In this document: positions 35,727-44,596 of the stretch, piece after piece
How the letters are laid out: every line of letters starts with the position of its first letter
How positions within the stretch are numbered: position 1 is the first letter of the stretch
Assembly (NCBI RefSeq): GCF_001884235.1
Contig: NZ_MAOI01000123.1
Location: 62,001-126,000, forward strand
From: Bacillus paramycoides
Lineage (GTDB): Bacteria; Bacillota; Bacilli; Bacillales; Bacillaceae_G
DNA: 64,000 bases
Direction: 5' to 3'
Notes under the pieces: model-generated
Databases searched by the model: none
Told to the model about the DNA's origin: nothing
The model's input: the letters and a program-made list of their open reading frames with translations, nothing else
Translations under genes and position numbers: made by a program

Positions 35727-36488
35727 ATGATGCCATCATTATTTTTAGCGCATGGTTCACCAATGCTTGCTATTCAAGATACAGACTATACACGATTTTT
35801 AAAAACACTTGGAGAAACATATAAACCGAAAGCAATTGTTATTTTCACCGCTCACTGGGAAAGTGAAGTATTGACGATTTCTTCTTCAGATGACGAATAT
35901 GAAACAATTTATGATTTCGGTGGATTCCCTCCCGAGTTATATGAAATACAATATCGAGCTAAAGGTTCTTCTCACATTGCAACTATGCTGGAAGCGAAAT
36001 TTAAAGACAAAGGAATTCCAGTCCATAAAAATACGACAAGAGGTTTAGATCACGGCTCATGGACACTCCTACATCGTATGTATCCAGAAGCAAATATTCC
36101 TGTCGTACAAATATCAGTAAATCCTTTCCTTCCTGCAAAAGAGCAATTTGAAATTGGAGAGGCACTAAAAGGGCTTGGACAAGAAGATATTTTAGTAATT
36201 GGCAGCGGTGTTACCGTTCATAATTTACGAGCACTCAAATGGAATGAAATAACACCTGAAAAGTGGGCAATTGAATTTGATGATTGGATTATAAATCATA
36301 TGCAGACTAATGATAAAGATACATTGTTTAATTGGGAAAAGAATGCTCCTCATGCACAATTAGCTGTGCCAAGAGCAGAACATTTCGTTCCTTTATTTAT
36401 CGCAATGGGAAGCGGTGAAAATAAAGGAACCGTCATTCACCGTAGCTACGAGCTCGGTACGTTAAGCTATCTTTGTCTTCAATTTTAA
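35727..36488 (+). CDS. class III extradiol dioxygenase family protein (LigB/YgiD-like)
   Basis: This 253-residue protein matches the LigB superfamily clade that includes 4,5-DOPA dioxygenase and YgiD: SLFLAHGSPML, IVIFTAHWESE, RGLDHGSWTLLHRMYP, VIGSGVTVHNLRAL and PRAEHFVPLFIAMGSG. Conserved His residues in these blocks would hold a metal. The natural phenolic substrate is unknown. TTAGGAGG lies before the start, where two ATG codons stand in tandem. Monocistronic with a terminator shared with the MFS gene. Confidence 0.85.
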   Translation: MMPSLFLAHGSPMLAIQDTDYTRFLKTLGETYKPKAIVIFTAHWESEVLTISSSDDEYETIYDFGGFPPELYEIQYRAKGSSHIATMLEAKFKDKGIPVHKNTTRGLDHGSWTLLHRMYPEANIPVVQISVNPFLPAKEQFEIGEALKGLGQEDILVIGSGVTVHNLRALKWNEITPEKWAIEFDDWIINHMQTNDKDTLFNWEKNAPHAQLAVPRAEHFVPLFIAMGSGENKGTVIHRSYELGTLSYLCLQF

Positions 36489-36489
36489 T

Positions 36490-36532
36490 GAAAAAGGATG
36501 AAGCGTATATTGCTTCATCCTTTCCTTTTTTC
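36490..36532. terminator. bidirectional terminator
   Basis: AAAAAGGATGAAGC pairs with GCTTCATCCTTTCC and T/A runs flank it. Confidence 0.83.
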
Positions 36533-36542
36533 ATTCACCTTG

Positions 36543-37757
36543 TTAACTAACTTCCAAATGTTGCTTCTCTGATAATTCCGCGTTCTTACTATGAAAATAT
36601 ACCCAAATACACGCAATAAATAAAAGTGATGATGTAGAGAAGAAAACATATTGGAAGCCTGCATGAGCTGCAATTTGCCCACCAAGTACTGGTCCAATCA
36701 TATTTCCTAAAAACTGAAACGACTGATTATATCCAAATATTCGTCCCGTTACATGGGTTGGTGTATGTTGTTTTAGTAGAGTTTGTACGGAAGGTAATAA
36801 TCCTGCTTGTGCAATACCTAATAAAAAACGAAGTATTAATAGTTGCCAAGCTGAGGTTACAAATGCTTGCGGGATAAAAATAATTCCTGCAGCAAACAAC
36901 GCTACAACTAAAGTTTTTTGAGGACCAATATGATCTGATAATCTTCCTAGCTTAGGAGCTGCCAAAATAACTGCTAATCCTGTCGCAGACATGACTGCAC
37001 CTGCAATCATTTCAATATGATTTGTTCCTGGTCCTGCCAAATGCTTTACGTACAACGTAATAATAGGTTGAATTGACATATTTGCAAGCTGAATAATAAA
37101 CGTTGCCACAAATAAACTTATTATTAAATGTTTTGCTGGGACCATCGTCCATACTTTTTTCGGCTGTGCCTTTTTTGCTTTAGCAGAGTGATTCTCTTCA
37201 TGTAAGAAGAAAAAGACGATGAGAAAGGAAAGGAATAAGAAAGCTCCTGTTACTAGAAAGACATGGCGCATTCCGATTAACTCAGATAAATAACCTCCGA
37301 GTATTGGCCCAAGTAATGAACCACTCACGCCTCCAGTTGAAATTGTAGAAATTGCCCAACCTGAATGTTCTTGCGGAGTTTCTGCTGCAATAAATGTCAT
37401 CGCTGTAGAAAGGAAACCTGATACCGCTCCCATTAAAAACCGAAGTGCGACTAATTGATACACATCTGTCACAAACCCCATAAGCGTCATAATTATCGCC
37501 ATACCAAGACTCGCACGAATAAGCATCAATTTCCGTCCATGTATATCACCAAGCTTTCCCCATATCGGTGATACGATCGCACCCATTAAAAATGTTACAC
37601 CAAATGCAAGTCCCGACCACTGTGCAATACTAGAAGTGCCAGTCACTCCTAATTCCTCAATATAAAAAGATAAAAAAGGAATTACTAAACTCATACCGGC
37701 TGCAGTGGTAAAACAACCTAGCCAACAAATCATTAAATTTCGTTTCCAGCTGGCCAT
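36543..37757 (-). CDS. MFS transporter, DHA1 drug-efflux type
   Basis: This 404-residue protein has 12 predicted transmembrane helices, the motif A loop GKLGDIHGRKLML between helices 2 and 3, and motif C GGVSGSLLGPILGGYL in helix 5, which marks drug/H+ antiporters. It also has the repeat GRLSDHIGPQKTL in the second half. The substrate is unknown. ATG 37757 follows GAAGGTG; the extension to 37775 would place the SD inside the gene. Confidence 0.87.
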   Translation of the reverse strand: MASWKRNLMICWLGCFTTAAGMSLVIPFLSFYIEELGVTGTSSIAQWSGLAFGVTFLMGAIVSPIWGKLGDIHGRKLMLIRASLGMAIIMTLMGFVTDVYQLVALRFLMGAVSGFLSTAMTFIAAETPQEHSGWAISTISTGGVSGSLLGPILGGYLSELIGMRHVFLVTGAFLFLSFLIVFFFLHEENHSAKAKKAQPKKVWTMVPAKHLIISLFVATFIIQLANMSIQPIITLYVKHLAGPGTNHIEMIAGAVMSATGLAVILAAPKLGRLSDHIGPQKTLVVALFAAGIIFIPQAFVTSAWQLLILRFLLGIAQAGLLPSVQTLLKQHTPTHVTGRIFGYNQSFQFLGNMIGPVLGGQIAAHAGFQYVFFSTSSLLFIACIWVYFHSKNAELSEKQHLEVS

Positions 37758-37938
37758 TTTCACACCTTCTTTCATTCGATACCCATTCTACACCGTTTCC
37801 TGGAAAAAGTTTAGTAATTTGCTTTATATATTATAAAACCCTATAACTCGCACTATTTTTGTATAGAAAACAAGTTTTTGTAACAGAATCAATCTTTTTC
37901 AAAAATACTCCCTGTGTTCTATACTATTTTCTCCATAT

Positions 37939-37980
37939 AAAACCACCTTCCTTTGCATTGTAGCAAAGGAATGTGGTTAA
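37939..37980 (-). terminator. terminator after the truncated GNAT gene
   Basis: AACCAC.CTTCCTTTGC faces GCAAAGGAA.TGTGGTT around ATTGTA, followed on the minus strand by TTTTATATGG. Confidence 0.7.
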
Positions 37981-38164
37981 TTATCCCCTACAGGTATTAA
38001 ACGTGCATTGCAGCATCGCTCATAAAACGCAATCGGACCTGCTTGTCCTATAATTGCATACTCATATCCGTTTTTCTTCATATTATATAAACAATGATGC
38101 AACAAATGTTTCCCTACTCCTTTCGCTCGATTATGTTTCGCCGTTCCCATCGGGCCAAAGTATC
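37981..38164 (-). pseudogene. 3' fragment of a GNAT acetyltransferase gene
   Basis: The frame encodes only a C-terminal piece: YFGPMGTAKHNRAKGVGKHLLHHC, then YAIIGQAGPIAFYERCC. This is the acetyl-CoA loop and end of a larger acetyltransferase. An in-frame TGA lies just upstream, and the rest of the gene is replaced by the DUF554 gene. The original terminator is kept, which indicates deletion of the 5' part rather than gain of a new gene. Confidence 0.7.
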
Positions 38165-38180
38165 ACTTCCTTTAACGATT

Positions 38181-38891
38181 TTATATCAAACCGTATCCAT
38201 ATATAATAGAAACAATTACTCCAACTACTAATATACCTGGAAGTAAATTTGCTACTTTAATTTTAATAAATCCAAGTAAGTTTAATCCAATTGCAAAAAT
38301 CATAATCCCACCAGTTGCTGTCATTTCAACTATAAATTGATTCATTAACTTCTCTGGTACAAAACTATTAATTTGCGTTGCGAAGATTGCTATTGCTCCC
38401 TCATATAAGATAACTGGAATCGCTGAAAATACTACGCCAATTCCAAGAGTTGTCGTCAATATAATAGAAATGAACCCATCGATAATCGCCTTCGTAAATA
38501 AAACATCGTGATTCCCGCGAATACCACTATCCAATGCACCAAGTATCCCCATCGCGCCAATTGCAAAAATAAGAGTAGCTGTTACAAAACCTTCTGATAT
38601 ACTTCCTTTACCTTTCGATCCAACTTTATTTTCTAGCCAATCTCCTAAACATTTTAACCTTTCTTCTAATTGTAGCCATTCCCCCATTACCGCTCCAATT
38701 ACTAAACTTAAAATCACAACGAGAAAATTTTCACTCTTCAATGCCATTTGGAGTCCCAGTACCGTGACCGCTAAACCAATTGCGTGCATAATCGTTCCTT
38801 TCATACTTTCTGGAATATTACTAAATAATTTACCAAGTAAAGTACCAACTATAATACAAACCCCATTTACAACTGCTCCTAATATAACCAT
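38181..38891 (-). CDS. DUF554 family membrane protein (YqgA-like)
   Basis: This 236-residue protein has about six or seven transmembrane helices with the family signatures GAVVNGVCIIVGTLLGKLF, GAVMGEWLQLEERL, AIGAMGILGALDSGIRGN and TATGGIMIFAIGLNLLG. It is a member of the DUF554/YqgA group, putative transporters of unknown substrate. AGGGTGGAGAATGTAAA precedes the ATG. Monocistronic. Confidence 0.85.
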   Translation of the reverse strand: MVILGAVVNGVCIIVGTLLGKLFSNIPESMKGTIMHAIGLAVTVLGLQMALKSENFLVVILSLVIGAVMGEWLQLEERLKCLGDWLENKVGSKGKGSISEGFVTATLIFAIGAMGILGALDSGIRGNHDVLFTKAIIDGFISIILTTTLGIGVVFSAIPVILYEGAIAIFATQINSFVPEKLMNQFIVEMTATGGIMIFAIGLNLLGFIKIKVANLLPGILVVGVIVSIIYGYGLI

Positions 38892-39196
38892 TTTACATTC
38901 TCCACCCTCTGAATTCTTTATTACTACATTCTGGATTACACATTGATTTAAAGGTTATCTATATGTTAACTTAATATTATGAATATTAACAAATGATTTT
39001 CACTATTAAAAACTCGCTTTTTCACATCTATGAATCTAGTTATAACTTACTTTTACTACATCCATTATGAGCATCATCGTGGAAGTTCACGATTACGGTA
39101 CAAAGTGAGACTTTAGTCAGTGGGAGTTTTTTCATCTCCTACTATTTACTATTTACTAATTAAATAAAGCGGGATAACACAAAAGGGACGGTAGCT
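38892..39196. other. DUF554-capA intergenic region
   Basis: It contains a small hairpin (ATCGTG/CACGAT, about 39077-39093) and, at 39109-39126, GACTTTAGTCAGTGGGAG, which resembles the last bases of the tnpB-element right end at 58779-58795 apart from one extra base. No reading frame is supported. The capA-like promoter should lie between 39127 and 39180. Confidence 0.5.
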
Positions 39197-40300
39197 ATGA
39201 AAACTTTATTAAAACGACTTATTTTAATAGCCTTTTTCATTACACCAATTGTTTTATTAATCAATTACACTTACATTTCAAAAGCAAAAAATAAACCAGA
39301 TCTACAAAACGCATCAAGCAAGGCAAATTCAACGACCGAAAAGAAAACCGAAGACCCTGAAATTACACTCACCTTCTCTGGTGATACGATGTTCGATTGG
39401 CAATTACGTCCCATAATTGAAAAGAACGGGGCTGATTATCCGTTTCAACACGTAAAAGAGGAAATAACGAAAGCTGATATCTCCTTTATTAATTTAGAGT
39501 CTGCATTTACAACAAAAGAAAAAAAAGTGCCTGGTCAACAATTTTGGATAAAAAGCGATCCATCTACACTACAAGCAATTAAAAATACTGGATACGATAT
39601 TGTCAATATTGGCAATAACCATACGCTTGATTATGGACAAGATGGACTACTAGACACCATTTCTCACGTCGAAAAATTAAAACTACCTTACACTGGAGCC
39701 GGAAAAAATGCTGAAGATGCCTATACAGCTCGTGAACTAACTGTAAAAGGGAAAAAGTTTAAATTTCTTTCTTTCGTACGCTTTATGCCTAACTTTAATT
39801 GGGTAGCTGGTGACAATAAACCAGGCGTTACAAACGGATATGATCTAGATCTTGTCACAAAAACGATTCAAGAGCAAAAGAAAGATGCAGACTATGTAAT
39901 CGTCTATATGCACTGGGGCGTTGAAAAATCAAATCGCCCGGTAGAATATCAAAAACAATATGTTCCTAAAATGGTAGAGGCAGGTGCTGACGCTATCGTT
40001 GGAAGTCACCCGCATTGGCTACAAGGATTTGAATATCACAATAAGGTTCCTGTAGCTTACTCATTAGGAAACTTTTTATTCCCGAGCTACGTAAACGGAA
40101 AAAGTGCCGAAACAGGCGTTTTGACCTTAACGTTTAAAGGGAAAGATGTTCAAATGTCGTTCAATCCTTACATAATACGAAACAATCAAATTTCTCCTGT
40201 GAATGAAGAAGAGAAGAAAAAAGCACTTCAATATTTACAAACTGTTTCTACTGATGTAGAAATTGATGAAAGTGGTAAGATAATTAATAAACGAAAATAG
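39197..40300 (+). CDS. CapA-like metallophosphatase family protein
   Basis: This 367-residue protein has an N-terminal membrane anchor (residues 8-28), a polar linker and a PGA_cap domain: LTFSGDTMFDWQL, FINLESAFT, NIGNNHTLDYG, VYMHWGVEKSN and GSHPHWLQGFEYH. These are the metal-ligand blocks of the calcineurin-like fold. CapA works in export of poly-gamma-glutamate, but here no capBC genes are adjacent, so this orphan copy may act on another cell-surface substrate. AAAGGGACGGT precedes the ATG. Confidence 0.85.
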   Translation: MKTLLKRLILIAFFITPIVLLINYTYISKAKNKPDLQNASSKANSTTEKKTEDPEITLTFSGDTMFDWQLRPIIEKNGADYPFQHVKEEITKADISFINLESAFTTKEKKVPGQQFWIKSDPSTLQAIKNTGYDIVNIGNNHTLDYGQDGLLDTISHVEKLKLPYTGAGKNAEDAYTARELTVKGKKFKFLSFVRFMPNFNWVAGDNKPGVTNGYDLDLVTKTIQEQKKDADYVIVYMHWGVEKSNRPVEYQKQYVPKMVEAGADAIVGSHPHWLQGFEYHNKVPVAYSLGNFLFPSYVNGKSAETGVLTLTFKGKDVQMSFNPYIIRNNQISPVNEEEKKKALQYLQTVSTDVEIDESGKIINKRK

Positions 40301-40335
40301 AAAGAGAGCTATTATTAGCTCTCTTTCTATTTCTA
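40293..40335. terminator. bidirectional terminator between capA-like and ilvA
   Basis: ATAGAAAGAGAGCT pairs with AGCTCTCTTTCTAT around ATTATT. Confidence 0.87.
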
Positions 40336-41598
40336 TTAAATAAGTAAATCAAACAACACAGGATTTTTATTAAGCTCCATAAATTGAATGTTATTTTCTT
40401 GAAAACGAGTAATTAAAGCCTCATAGTCTTCTCTATGTTTCAATTCTACTCCCACTAATGCAGGCCCGTTCTCTTTATTATGTTTCTTAATATACTCAAA
40501 GCGGGTAATATCATCTTCCGGTCCTAATCCTTTATCAAGAAATTCTCGTAGTGCCCCTGAACGTTGTGGAAATTCAATAACGAAGTAATGCTTTAACCCT
40601 TCATAAATGAGCGAACGTTCTTTCATTTCTTGCATTCTATCAATATCATTATTCCCACCGCTCAACGTACACACAACCGTTTTATCTTTTATTTCATCTC
40701 TGTATAGATCAAGCGCCGCTATAGATAGCGCACCAGCTGGCTCCGCTACAATCGCATTTTTCTTATACAATTCTAATATTGTCGTACAAACCTTTCCCTC
40801 TGGCACTAAAACAATGTCGTCAATTACATCTTTACAAGTTTCAAATGTTAACTTTCCTACCTTTTTAACAGCTGCGCCATCAACAAAACTATCAATCCTA
40901 TCTAATGCGACATTTTCATTTTGTAAAAAGGATTCTTTCATAGATGCAGCCCCCATTGGTTCTACACCGATTACTTTTGTAGTTGGGCTTACACCTTTTA
41001 CGTATGTACCGATTCCTGATGCTAATCCACCACCACCAATTGCTGTAAATATGTAATCAACTGGTTTCTCCATATCGTGCATAATTTCAACAGCGACTGT
41101 TCCTTGACCAGCAACGACATACGGATCATCAAACGGATGAACAAATGTCATCCTATTCTGCTCACAATAGCGCTGCGCCTCTTGGAAAGAACTATCAAAC
41201 GTATCTCCAACTAATACAATTTCTGCGAAATCGCCGCCGAAAAATTCAACTTGTGATACTTTTTGTTTAGGAGTCGTTGTCGGCATGAATATTTTAGACG
41301 GAATCTTCAATAAATTACACGTATAAGCAACTCCTTGTGCATGATTACCAGCACTTGCACAAACAACACCATTTTGTAATTGTTCTTTCGATAAACTTTG
41401 GATTAAATTGTACGCACCACGAATTTTGAAAGAACGGATAACTTGTAAATCTTCTCGCTTCACATATACGTCACATTCGTATTTCTCAGATAAAACTGTA
41501 TCACGTTGTAGCGGTGTTTTAATAACGATATCTTTCATGCAATTATGAGCCATTAAGATATCTTCAATTTTCACTCTCTCCTTTACATTTTGCACCAT
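40336..41598 (-). CDS. ilvA: threonine dehydratase (biosynthetic)
   Basis: This 420-residue PLP enzyme converts threonine to 2-oxobutanoate, the first step of isoleucine synthesis. The PLP lysine is in IRSFKIRGAYN; the phosphate-binding glycine loop GGGGLASG and SAGNHAQGVA are intact. The C-terminal regulatory ACT-like domain (HYFVIEFPQRSGALREFLDKGLGP) is single, as in Bacillus forms of about 420 residues. It lies 33 bp after ilvD in an operon under an isoleucine T-box, so expression follows charged tRNA-Ile. Confidence 0.93.
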   Translation of the reverse strand: MVQNVKERVKIEDILMAHNCMKDIVIKTPLQRDTVLSEKYECDVYVKREDLQVIRSFKIRGAYNLIQSLSKEQLQNGVVCASAGNHAQGVAYTCNLLKIPSKIFMPTTTPKQKVSQVEFFGGDFAEIVLVGDTFDSSFQEAQRYCEQNRMTFVHPFDDPYVVAGQGTVAVEIMHDMEKPVDYIFTAIGGGGLASGIGTYVKGVSPTTKVIGVEPMGAASMKESFLQNENVALDRIDSFVDGAAVKKVGKLTFETCKDVIDDIVLVPEGKVCTTILELYKKNAIVAEPAGALSIAALDLYRDEIKDKTVVCTLSGGNNDIDRMQEMKERSLIYEGLKHYFVIEFPQRSGALREFLDKGLGPEDDITRFEYIKKHNKENGPALVGVELKHREDYEALITRFQENNIQFMELNKNPVLFDLLI

Positions 41599-41631
41599 TT
41601 TATATCATCCTTATCTCTTTTTTATATTGGC

Positions 41632-43305
41632 TCAATCAAAATTAGGGATTTTCAGAACTGCACCTGTATTCGCTGATGTTACCATTTGTGCATAGCGTCC
41701 AAGCCAGCCAGTTTTCACTTTTGGTTCTGGTCGCTTCCATTCTTTTTTACGCTTCTCTAATTCTTCATCACTAACTCTTACTTCTAACAATCGTTCCTCA
41801 ACATCAATACAAACTATATCCCCTTGTTCCAGAAGTGCAATCGTTCCTCCCGCAGCTGCTTCTGGTGAAATATGCCCTACCGAAATACCACGTGAAGCAC
41901 CAGAGAAACGACCATCAGTTAAAAGTGCAACATCTGCCCCCAATCCCATACCAGCAATTGCTGACGTTGGTGCTAACATTTCTGGCATACCAGGCCCGCC
42001 TCTTGGTCCTTCGTAACGAATAACAACTACATCTCCTTTCTTGACTTTCCCAAGCATAATGCCGGCAAGCGCCTCATCTTGTGAATTAAAAATAACGCAA
42101 GGTCCTTCAAATCGTTTTACTTCTGTTGCCCCACTTTTAATAACCGCTCCGTCTTTCGCAAGGTTTCCTTTTAATATACGTAATCCCCCTTCTTCACTAT
42201 GAGGATTTTCGAGAGAATGGATAACTTCCTTATCTTTAATCTCTGCATGAGCAATATTTTCTCGCAACGTTTGCCCAGTAGCAGTTATACGATCAAGGTG
42301 GAGTACCCCTTCTTTTCGGCTCATCTCTTTCAAAATTGCACTAATCCCTCCCGCGCGATCAATATCTTCCATATGCCAATTAGAAGCTGGACTTACTTTA
42401 CATAAATGCGGTACACGTCTTGAAACTGCATCAATGCGGTTCATATCGTAATCTAAACCCGCTTCTTGTGCGAGAGCTAGCGTGTGTAATACTGTATTCG
42501 TTGATCCACCCATCGCCATATCAAGCGCAAACGCATCATCAATTGCTTCTTCTGTTACAATGTCGCGTGGTTTAATATCTCTTTCAATTAAAATTTTTAA
42601 TTTTTCTGCTGCTTGTTTAATTAGCTCTTCACGCCTTGGGTCAATTGCTAAAATACTACCGTTACCAGGCAAAGCTAAGCCTAGTACTTCACATAAGCAA
42701 TTCATAGAGTTCGCTGTAAACATACCGGAACAAGAACCACAAGATGGACAGCCATGATCTTCGATATCCTTTAATTCTTCTTCTGAAATTTTCCCAGATT
42801 GGTAGGCTCCTACCCCTTCAAACACAGAACTCAAATCGACAACTTCCCCTTTAGAAGTCTTCCCAGCTGCCATCGGTCCACCTGAAACAAATACAGTTGG
42901 AATGTTTACACGAAGTGCAGCCATCATCATTCCCGGCGTAATTTTGTCGCAGTTTGGAATACAAATCATCCCATCAAACCAATGCGCATTTACAACTGTT
43001 TCTACTGAATCTGCAATGATTTCACGGCTCGGAAGTGAATAACGCATACCGATATGCCCCATCGCAATACCATCATCTACTCCAATTGTATTGAATTCGA
43101 ATGGAACCATGCCTGCTGCACGCACTGCTTCTTTTACGAGTTTCCCAAACTCATTTAAGTGCTTATGACCTGGAATAATTTCAATAAAAGAATTACAAAT
43201 TGCTACGAATGGTTTATCAAAATCTTCATCTTTTAAACCAGTTGCTTTTAATAAACTACGATGCGGAGCTTTGTCAAAACCTTTTTTAATCATGTCACTT
43301 CTCAT
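41632..43305 (-). CDS. ilvD: dihydroxy-acid dehydratase
   Basis: This 557-residue iron-sulphur enzyme dehydrates 2,3-dihydroxy-isovalerate and -3-methylvalerate in branched-chain amino acid synthesis. Cluster and metal motifs are visible: [23 protein letters not shown] (Cys), [13 protein letters not shown] (Cys) and GGSTNTVLH; the C-terminal [20 protein letters not shown] is intact. ATG 43305 (MRSDMIKKG) gives the normal family length and follows AAGGGATTGG; the frame extends upstream to 43329 without a ribosome site. Confidence 0.95.
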   Translation of the reverse strand: MRSDMIKKGFDKAPHRSLLKATGLKDEDFDKPFVAICNSFIEIIPGHKHLNEFGKLVKEAVRAAGMVPFEFNTIGVDDGIAMGHIGMRYSLPSREIIADSVETVVNAHWFDGMICIPNCDKITPGMMMAALRVNIPTVFVSGGPMAAGKTSKGEVVDLSSVFEGVGAYQSGKISEEELKDIEDHGCPSCGSCSGMFTANSMNCLCEVLGLALPGNGSILAIDPRREELIKQAAEKLKILIERDIKPRDIVTEEAIDDAFALDMAMGGSTNTVLHTLALAQEAGLDYDMNRIDAVSRRVPHLCKVSPASNWHMEDIDRAGGISAILKEMSRKEGVLHLDRITATGQTLRENIAHAEIKDKEVIHSLENPHSEEGGLRILKGNLAKDGAVIKSGATEVKRFEGPCVIFNSQDEALAGIMLGKVKKGDVVVIRYEGPRGGPGMPEMLAPTSAIAGMGLGADVALLTDGRFSGASRGISVGHISPEAAAGGTIALLEQGDIVCIDVEERLLEVRVSDEELEKRKKEWKRPEPKVKTGWLGRYAQMVTSANTGAVLKIPNFD

Positions 43306-43362
43306 TTTGTCCAATCCCTTCTTATACATTTCTTCTCTTACTTAATCTATTTTTTTAAATAA

Positions 43363-43650
43363 AAACTCTCGCCTCAGCAATCAACTACTACTTAATAGTA
43401 GCTTTGATTGCTGAGGCGAGAGTTTCGCGTTACCACTCAGCTTCCTTACACTTCTCACGAAATATAAGCTCTGTAGGTCCAATCAGACCCCCGTCCTTTT
43501 ACCGGAGACGATGCCGCCGCCCTCTACTCAGTTTCCCTTTCGCAAGCAATGCTCCGAGGTGATCTTCAATGATTCGATTGTTACTACTCTCACAGCCTTG
43601 GAGCAGCTCTCTGAAACGATCATAATCATCTACTTTCCTCTTCTTTGCAT
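43363..43650 (-). ncRNA. T-box leader, isoleucine specifier (ilvD-ilvA)
   Basis: Read on the minus strand, the leader shows a Stem I region with GAAGATCACCTCGGAGC, in which ATC (plus 43561-43563) is in the specifier position (Ile) followed by a purine, then the T-box antiterminator AGCTGAGTGGTAACGCGA (43442-43425) and the terminator. Uncharged tRNA-Ile would pair with the specifier and with the bulge and allow read-through. The first gene is at 43305. Confidence 0.88.
43364..43423 (-). terminator. T-box terminator before ilvD
   Basis: ACTCTCGCCTCAGCAATCAA pairs with its complement across a loop that itself forms a CTACTA/TAGTAG stem, followed on the minus strand by TTTTTATTTAAAAAAA. Confidence 0.9.
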
Positions 43651-43856
43651 ATATAAAATATAAAGTCAGAAGATTCTTAATTAACTTTCATTTATTAAAC
43701 GTATTATAGGACTTTGTTCTTTTCATTGTCAATATATTTTTAAAATTTTTTAATAAACTTAACCTTCATCCAACTAACATTTTGAATCACACCTAAACAA
43801 AATTTTATTTACTTTTGATATCAAATGCTTGTTTTCACGTTATTCTTTATTTATAC

Positions 43857-43896
43857 CCCCCTGATTCTCATTACGTATGAGAAATCAGGGGGATAT
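43857..43896. repeat. large perfect hairpin after the iron ABC operon
   Basis: TACCCCCTGATT-CTCAT-TACGT-ATGAG-AAATCAGGGGGATA forms a nearly perfect stem of about 17 bp. It lies 62 bp beyond the ABC ATPase stop codon. The tract after it is T-poor on the minus strand, so it may be a weak terminator or an mRNA 3'-end stabiliser. The core CCCCCTGATT recurs in a hairpin at 53721-53746. Confidence 0.6.
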
Positions 43897-43958
43897 AAAT
43901 TTTTCGATACAATTCATCTACATCTTCTTTTCAACGGAAGTATCTTTCCGATCATACT

Positions 43959-44594
43959 TTACTCCATATTTATTACTCGGTCACAAATAGCATTTACATC
44001 CTCTCGATCATGTGTAACAAAAATACATGTCATTCCTTCTTTTTTTAATATATCCTTCAATTCTTGACGAATCTTTCCTCTTAAATCTGCATCTAGATTA
44101 CTGAATGGTTCATCCATTAAAAGGATGGATGGATTAGGTGCTAGCGCACGCGCTAACGCCACACGCTGCTGCTGTCCACCGCTCAATTCATATGGATAAC
44201 GCTTTTCAAATCCTTTTAAATCAATAAGCTCTAGCATATGTAGCAATCGATTCTTTTGCTCACTCTTTGAGAAATGATGTAAACCAAACTTAATATTTTT
44301 CTCCACCGTTAAATGTGGAAACAATGCATAGTCTTGAAAGACCATTCCCACTTCTCGTTTTTCTGAAACAAGAAAATGTTCATCATCTACAATCGTTTTA
44401 TTCTTTATTTCAATGCTACCTGATGAAGGATACTCTAATCCTGCAATTAGGCGAAGTAATGTACTTTTCCCACTGCCACTTTTCCCGAGAATCCCAACAA
44501 TTTCACCTTTTTCAATTGAAATAGACAGCCCATCAATAACATCTTGTTTTGCATTTTTATAACGGAAGCTAAGATTATTCATTTCAAAAAACAT
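43959..44594 (-). CDS. ABC transporter ATP-binding protein, ferric iron type
   Basis: This 211-residue ATPase has Walker A (GILGKSGSGKSTL), Q-loop (MVFQDYALFPHL), the signature LSGGQQQRVALARAL, Walker B (ILLMDEPFSNLD) and the switch His (FVTHDRED). It ends soon after DRVINME, so it lacks the C-terminal regulatory domain found in many FbpC-type ATPases of about 340 residues. This could be natural or a truncation. It starts 2 bp after the permease stop, with AAGGAGG inside the permease 3' end. Confidence 0.88.
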   Translation of the reverse strand: MFFEMNNLSFRYKNAKQDVIDGLSISIEKGEIVGILGKSGSGKSTLLRLIAGLEYPSSGSIEIKNKTIVDDEHFLVSEKREVGMVFQDYALFPHLTVEKNIKFGLHHFSKSEQKNRLLHMLELIDLKGFEKRYPYELSGGQQQRVALARALAPNPSILLMDEPFSNLDADLRGKIRQELKDILKKEGMTCIFVTHDREDVNAICDRVINME

Positions 44595-44596
44595 TA

